A program made the translations under genes and the position numbers. Positions 21,673-25,601 of a DNA stretch of 25,601 nucleotides are shown here, piece by piece. A model generated the notes under the pieces. It was not told where the DNA came from and made no database searches. It saw nothing but the letters and a program-made list of their open reading frames with translations. Position 1 is the first letter of the stretch. Every line of letters begins with the position of its first letter. This DNA is from SZUA-448 sp964602475 (GTDB lineage: Bacteria > Bacillota > Clostridia > Lachnospirales > Lachnospiraceae), in NCBI GenBank assembly GCA_964602475.1, contig CAZRRN010000037.1, forward strand, positions 1 to 25,601. The letters are read 5' to 3'.

Positions 21673-23979
21673 CTATAGTTTTTTCCGTCGATACAGGAAT
21701 GCAAATATAAGTCCTGCTATCAGTATTCCGCCGGAAGCTCCAAGCAGAATATATTCTGTTTTGCCACTTTCTGACACTGTTTCTCCTAATCCATCGGTTC
21801 GGTCCGGTCTTGCAGAAGCATTACTCCCACCTGTAATATCCTGAGGCGCAGCTCCTCCTGTAGGCTGTTCTTTTTTTGTTATCGTCTCGTCGAAGGATGT
21901 TGTTTCTTGCGCTTTTACGGTTCCGTCTGCGTCTGTTTCAGTGGTTTCTTTGTCGTCAAGATTATCAAATGTACTGCCTGTACCACCGGGAGCTGTCATA
22001 GAGCCTCCCATTCCACCGCCGCCTCTTAAATCATCCGTCGATCCACCAAAATTGCCGTCTTTGGTAAATCCACCGCCAAAGCTCTTATCTCCTGAAACGT
22101 CTCCGGAAAATCCTGTTCCGAAATCATTTGCTCCCGCTCCCGTGTTACTTCCTCCGGTATTCATGCTTCCCATCAGAGACAGTTCCAGCTCCGATGCGTC
22201 AATAAATGCCGAACTATCAGCGGTCTGCGCTTCACTTGTCGACGGTATGCTTCCGTCAAGCTGTCCTTTTACGCTCTCCGCCCGCAGAAGACAGAATTGT
22301 TTCAGCACCTCAATTCCCTCAGTGAATTCTTTATATTCGTAGAATGCTGTTGGATCTTTCTGCACATATGGATCAATCAGTGCTTCCGTTTTCTCCATCA
22401 ATGATTCAAACCAGCCGCTGTCAAAGCAAATGCTCAAAAATTCTTCATAATACTCATGGTATAACTCCAGATATTCATCATTCGTCATCATCTGGTACAA
22501 TAGCGGTCTGGTCTCCATGGTTCCTCCGGATACCGGAGTATCAATCGGTGAATTAACCGACGCTGTAGCACCTGTTGTACCTGAGCCCGTAAAGGTTCCG
22601 AAGGCCAGATTATAGTCCCACGGCAGCATGGAAACAGCACCGTCTTTTTCATACAAATAATAATTATGAATCATTGATCCGGTATAACTGTCACCATTCA
22701 CCGTAAACCCATGTACTACAAAATATCTTAGTACCGCTTCAATATCCACAACTTCATCAAGCTTTTCTCCTTCATTCAGCTGTTTTAATGAAGCAATCAG
22801 CCGGTCTTTATCTTCGTCTGTAATACCAGTCTTGGCACTGTCAAAAATATTTGAATAGCTGTCATAATCATCATCACTGTAAATCAGCGATACATCATCG
22901 CTTCCCATGGATACGCCCATTGCCTGATTTCCGCCGCCGATGATCCCATCCGGAATCGTCATTCCGTCCGGCATTGTCATCCCATCCGGTATAGTCATTC
23001 CATCCGGCATTGTCATCCCGTCCGGCATTGTCATCCCATCCGGCATCGTCATCCCATCCGGCATCGTTGTTCCGTCCGGCATCGTTGTTCCGTCCGGTAT
23101 CGTCATTCCGTCCGGCATCGTTGTTCCGTCCGGCATCGTCATTCCGTCCGGCATCGTTTTTCCATCCGTTGTCATTCCGTCCGGCATCGTTGTTCCGTCC
23201 GGCATCGTTGTTCCGTCCGTTGTTGTTCCGTCCGTTGTTGTCCCGTCCGGCATCGCTGTTCCGTTCTCGCTTCCACTGCTGTCCGAGTCGTTCGTATCCT
23301 CTCCGAAGAAGCTGTCAATATTAAAATTCTTGCCGTTACCAACTCCTCCTCCCATGCTTAAGCTGTCGGGTTTATAAAGCTCTCCGTAATCATTTCCATA
23401 ATTTCGTTTTAGGAACGATTCCTCAAGACCCTCCAGGGCAAGATAAAGTCCCCAGTCCTCACCGTTCACGGTAATCCAGGTATAGCTGCACAGCGGTGCA
23501 GAAACCCCCATCTTTAACATCATCTGATAAGTCAGATAATCCTTCATGTAAGTTGTATCCTGAATACAGTTATTTAGAACCAGCTTATCCAGACCATAGT
23601 AGCTCTTGTCACTTACATAATGATCAAATTCAACCTTAAAGCTGTATCTGTTATTTCCATATTGCTGCACACTGGAAAGAGATGTATTTCCTTTTGCCCG
23701 GATTGCAACATTTGTATATGCTTCTCCGTCAATCGTGATCGTACAGCTTACATACTCCTCACTGGTTGCATTTTCAATAAATGCGTCCCAGTCATCCTCA
23801 TCCATCGCAATATTAATTGTATGAACACGCGACGTATCGAAGATTCTGGTTTCATATCCGATTATATTTCCCATCGAGGCAATTCCGATTAAGTCTCCAT
23901 TCATAAAAACAACCGTTAGAAGAACCGCAAGAACCACCACAACGGCACATATTTTGTTTATGTGTCTGTTTCCTGACAT
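21673..23979 (-). CDS. Membrane-anchored CotH-family kinase with an inserted PDG repeat
   Basis: 768 residues. CotH proteins are atypical protein kinases; the Bacillus one phosphorylates spore coat proteins. Visible features: an N-terminal membrane segment (about 10-30); the CotH domain from about residue 40 (VHTINIAMDEDDWDAF, YTNVAIRAKGNTS, SFKVEFDHYV, YGLDKLVLNN, WGLYLALEGLEESF); and active-site motifs NGDS (about 426) and LPWDYNLAFG (about 450). Between the two parts of that domain lies a repeat of 18 PDG-type units (about 240-345). The C-terminal region is glycine/serine-rich, then a membrane helix and RRKKL end. Start ATG 23979 has GGAGGT upstream. It is last in an operon with VTC and DUF4956 genes. 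The substrate is unknown. Confidence 0.87.
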   Translation of the reverse strand: MSGNRHINKICAVVVVLAVLLTVVFMNGDLIGIASMGNIIGYETRIFDTSRVHTINIAMDEDDWDAFIENATSEEYVSCTITIDGEAYTNVAIRAKGNTSLSSVQQYGNNRYSFKVEFDHYVSDKSYYGLDKLVLNNCIQDTTYMKDYLTYQMMLKMGVSAPLCSYTWITVNGEDWGLYLALEGLEESFLKRNYGNDYGELYKPDSLSMGGGVGNGKNFNIDSFFGEDTNDSDSSGSENGTAMPDGTTTDGTTTDGTTMPDGTTMPDGMTTDGKTMPDGMTMPDGTTMPDGMTIPDGTTMPDGTTMPDGMTMPDGMTMPDGMTMPDGMTIPDGMTMPDGMTIPDGIIGGGNQAMGVSMGSDDVSLIYSDDDYDSYSNIFDSAKTGITDEDKDRLIASLKQLNEGEKLDEVVDIEAVLRYFVVHGFTVNGDSYTGSMIHNYYLYEKDGAVSMLPWDYNLAFGTFTGSGTTGATASVNSPIDTPVSGGTMETRPLLYQMMTNDEYLELYHEYYEEFLSICFDSGWFESLMEKTEALIDPYVQKDPTAFYEYKEFTEGIEVLKQFCLLRAESVKGQLDGSIPSTSEAQTADSSAFIDASELELSLMGSMNTGGSNTGAGANDFGTGFSGDVSGDKSFGGGFTKDGNFGGSTDDLRGGGGMGGSMTAPGGTGSTFDNLDDKETTETDADGTVKAQETTSFDETITKKEQPTGGAAPQDITGGSNASARPDRTDGLGETVSESGKTEYILLGASGGILIAGLIFAFLYRRKKL
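22945..23259 (-). repeat. In-frame tandem repeat coding for (M/T)T(M/I)PDG units
   Basis: Eighteen units: fifteen of 18 bases (hexapeptide x-T-M/I-P-D-G) and three of 15 bases (pentapeptide ending TDG). Units near the protein's C-terminal side are the most uniform. Because lengths are multiples of three, copy number can change without breaking the frame, and all frames stay open through the array. Confidence 0.95.
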
Positions 23980-24059
23980 TATTACCTCCATAACAAAGCA
24001 TCCGCAGCCGGCTGATTACTTAACCTGCCTTCACTCCGTCACAATCACTCTGTTCCATT

Positions 24060-24752
24060 TTAGCCAAGATAATCCCCATTATAGCTTACCAGAACAGCAT
24101 TTTTTACACCCTCAAGTCCTGATAGTTCATAGATGAAATCACTGTTTCCGTCCTTTAAGCGAACCTCATAGTTCAGCTCAATACCGTTTATCGATACCGT
24201 GGTATTTTTGAGAACCATTTTATGAACGGAAGCCGTCAGTATACTCTCTGCTTTTTTTGCTATTTCTTTGTCGCTACAGGAAATTATCACAATATACGGA
24301 AGATCTCCGGTTTTTCGGTTTACAAAAATAATGAGCACAACCGCAATAACGACCGATCCAAATACTGCAAGCGGAATCATTCCTGCCGCCAGTATAATTC
24401 CTGCTGCTATGCTCCAGAATAGAAATGCAATGTCTAACGGTTCTTTGATTGCGGTACGAAAACGGACAATTGAAAGTGCACCGACCATACCAAGCGACAG
24501 CACAACATTGCTTGACACCGCAAGAATAAGGACTGCGGAAATCATAGTCATTGCGACAAGTGTCACACCAAAGCTAGCGGAATACATGACCCCACGGTAA
24601 GTTTTTTTATAAACAAGAAAAATCAAAAGACCAATGGCAAAAGACAGCACCACGGTTAAGACGATATCCAGTACGGATACGCTGGTTACATTTTCAAGAA
24701 AGCTCGACTTAAAAATATCGCTGAAGGTTGTTGCTGAAATTACTGATAACAT
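24060..24752 (-). CDS. DUF4956 membrane protein
   Basis: 230 residues. Four or five hydrophobic helices occupy about residues 25-145 (VLDIVLTVVLSFAIGLLIFLVY, then ASFGVTLVAMTMISAVLILAV, then the LFWSIAAGIILAAGM and VVIAVVLIIFV segments). Between them is the conserved cytoplasmic loop GMVGALSIVRFRTAIKEPLD that defines the family. A soluble C-terminal domain follows (about 150-230). DUF4956 proteins are commonly encoded beside VTC-domain and CotH proteins, and are thought to work with them at the membrane, but the activity is unknown. AAGGAGAG precedes the ATG; it begins 18 bases after the VTC gene. Confidence 0.9.
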   Translation of the reverse strand: MLSVISATTFSDIFKSSFLENVTSVSVLDIVLTVVLSFAIGLLIFLVYKKTYRGVMYSASFGVTLVAMTMISAVLILAVSSNVVLSLGMVGALSIVRFRTAIKEPLDIAFLFWSIAAGIILAAGMIPLAVFGSVVIAVVLIIFVNRKTGDLPYIVIISCSDKEIAKKAESILTASVHKMVLKNTTVSINGIELNYEVRLKDGNSDFIYELSGLEGVKNAVLVSYNGDYLG

Positions 24753-24770
24753 AATATCTCTCCTTTTAAT

Positions 24771-25445
24771 TTAATCATACATCCGGCATGCTGCATATTT
24801 TGAAAAAGCGCTTGCTCTCCGGTCTCCGAGCTGCAGCAGATCCGTAATCAGACTCGGTATAAAATTGTCATATTTGACTTCAAGCAGAACGGTACTGTCA
24901 CCGGCTGGAATTGTCGGCATATCCTTTCTAAAGAACTCTGTACATCTAAGACCTGTTCGTATATCACGGTCAAGTGTTATACGGACATTACCTGCCGGAT
25001 AAACAAACGGTTCTCTGATATAATCAACAATGGTCATCGGACGGAGCAGTTCAGATTTCATTCTGCTGTACAATTCAAGAACCAGTGCATCCTTGCTTTG
25101 TCCCATCCATTCAATATTCCCTTCAATTATTGCCTCCGTCTGCTGCCGATCAAGCAAAGCGGAACGCTTATTTCCAAGCCCGCCAAGCTTGCTCTTTTTC
25201 TCCAGAGTAATCGGTGAAAAGGAATTGTTGTAGCATCGTATCCGGAATTTATCCCGTTCACTGACTCCGTCCAGCTTTTCCCGTAACGCTTTGTCCCGGT
25301 AATTGTCAAAATAAAGGCTTCGAATCCGATACTCTCCTTGCTCATCCGCGTGCTCGTCCCGTGGCAGAACCAAAGCCAGCCGATGCTTTAAAATGAGATA
25401 GTCGGCATAGGACAGATAATGCTTATACTCATGACGATATTGCAT
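24771..25445 (-). CDS. VTC-domain protein, polyphosphate polymerase-like
   Basis: 224 residues. The VTC domain is the tunnel-shaped catalytic fold of yeast Vtc4, which makes polyphosphate from ATP. Basic and acidic tunnel-type residues are visible in the family order: RHEYKHYL at the start, YRIRSLYFDN, KFRIRCY, LEKKSKLGG, RITLDRDIRTG, and VLLEVKYD near the end, so it may be active. It is soluble with no signal peptide, which suggests action at the inner membrane face with DUF4956. AGGAGG lies eight bases before the ATG. It is first in the operon VTC, DUF4956, CotH. Nucleotide-triphosphate specificity cannot be read from the sequence. Confidence 0.9.
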   Translation of the reverse strand: MQYRHEYKHYLSYADYLILKHRLALVLPRDEHADEQGEYRIRSLYFDNYRDKALREKLDGVSERDKFRIRCYNNSFSPITLEKKSKLGGLGNKRSALLDRQQTEAIIEGNIEWMGQSKDALVLELYSRMKSELLRPMTIVDYIREPFVYPAGNVRITLDRDIRTGLRCTEFFRKDMPTIPAGDSTVLLEVKYDNFIPSLITDLLQLGDRRASAFSKYAACRMYD

Positions 25446-25533
25446 TTTACCCCTCCTTTTCTCATTGATTCCAATATGATAATCGCCAAGGCTGAAATAA
25501 AGCTGAAGAAAGAATGAACAAACGGTGAAAAAA

Positions 25534-25562
25534 ATGAAAAGCGCCGAATCTTATGGTAAAAT
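25534..25562 (+). promoter_or_regulatory. Rightward promoter for a gene beyond the window
   Basis: TAAAAT at 25557-25562 with TG one base before it (extended -10), and a weak ATGAAA 17 bases upstream. No gene follows inside the window. Confidence 0.45.
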
Positions 25563-25601
25563 GAAATCGTAAACGATTTCAGACAAGTTGCGTTGCAACT
25601 T
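25563..25601. promoter_or_regulatory. Two adjacent palindromes, likely operator
   Basis: GAAATCGT/ACGATTTC (25563-25580, two-base centre) and AAGTTGC/GCAACTT (25585-25601, three-base centre), four bases apart, at the expected start point of the rightward promoter. The second resembles MarR-type operator dyads. They may instead be stems of a leader RNA. Confidence 0.5.

Noticed and set aside
22940..23377. Plus-strand frames opposite the CotH repeat
   Set aside because: An 18-base periodic array keeps several frames open; no ribosome binding site or family resemblance.

Overview
The window looks like a chromosome segment of a Clostridia bacterium, most likely Lachnospiraceae. This rests on Firmicutes-type gene sets (secA-prfB, uvrB-uvrA), strong GGAGG ribosome binding sites, a LexA box of the Bacillus/Clostridium type, and a conjugative element of the Tn1549/CTn kind. 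The genus cannot be fixed from the sequence alone.

Positions 1 to about 8,700 are one end of an integrative conjugative element (ICE), nearly all on the minus strand. In transcription order it holds: an excisionase and tyrosine integrase; a small MobC/PcfF-like protein overlapping the integrase; a 540-base non-coding stretch rich in hairpins; a DUF5688 gene; two small cysteine-rich proteins; a RepA_N initiator with iteron-like repeats inside its gene; ParA and ParB; a hypothetical protein; a deoxyribosyltransferase-like protein; PcfB; and the first 99 residues of a VirD4/TraG coupling protein cut by the window edge. An XRE regulator is divergent from xis-int, and repeated operator-like sites overlap both promoters, so this end carries a lysogeny-like switch.

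Positions 8,717 to 10,892 hold guaA (GMP synthase) on the minus strand, fused in frame behind a GNAT acetyltransferase domain. A second good ribosome binding site at the guaA start may also give free GuaA. The ICE ends close to the guaA terminator.

Positions 10,893 to 17,210 hold, on the plus strand, a LexA-box promoter, a roughly 370-base leader filled by an 18-base tandem array that runs into the uvrB start, then uvrB, uvrA (nucleotide excision repair) and a YfbR-type 5'-deoxynucleotidase.

Positions 17,217 to 21,593 hold, on the minus strand, secA, prfB (with the programmed +1 frameshift) and a CheW-like gene. Positions 21,621 to 25,601 hold a minus-strand operon of a VTC-domain polyphosphate-polymerase-like protein, a DUF4956 membrane protein and a surface CotH-family kinase with an 18-unit PDG repeat inserted in its kinase domain. 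The window closes with two palindromes next to a rightward promoter.

The least explained items are the 18-base array that appears to supply the uvrB ribosome binding site, the structured ICE leader, the GNAT-GuaA fusion and the CotH-VTC-DUF4956 system.
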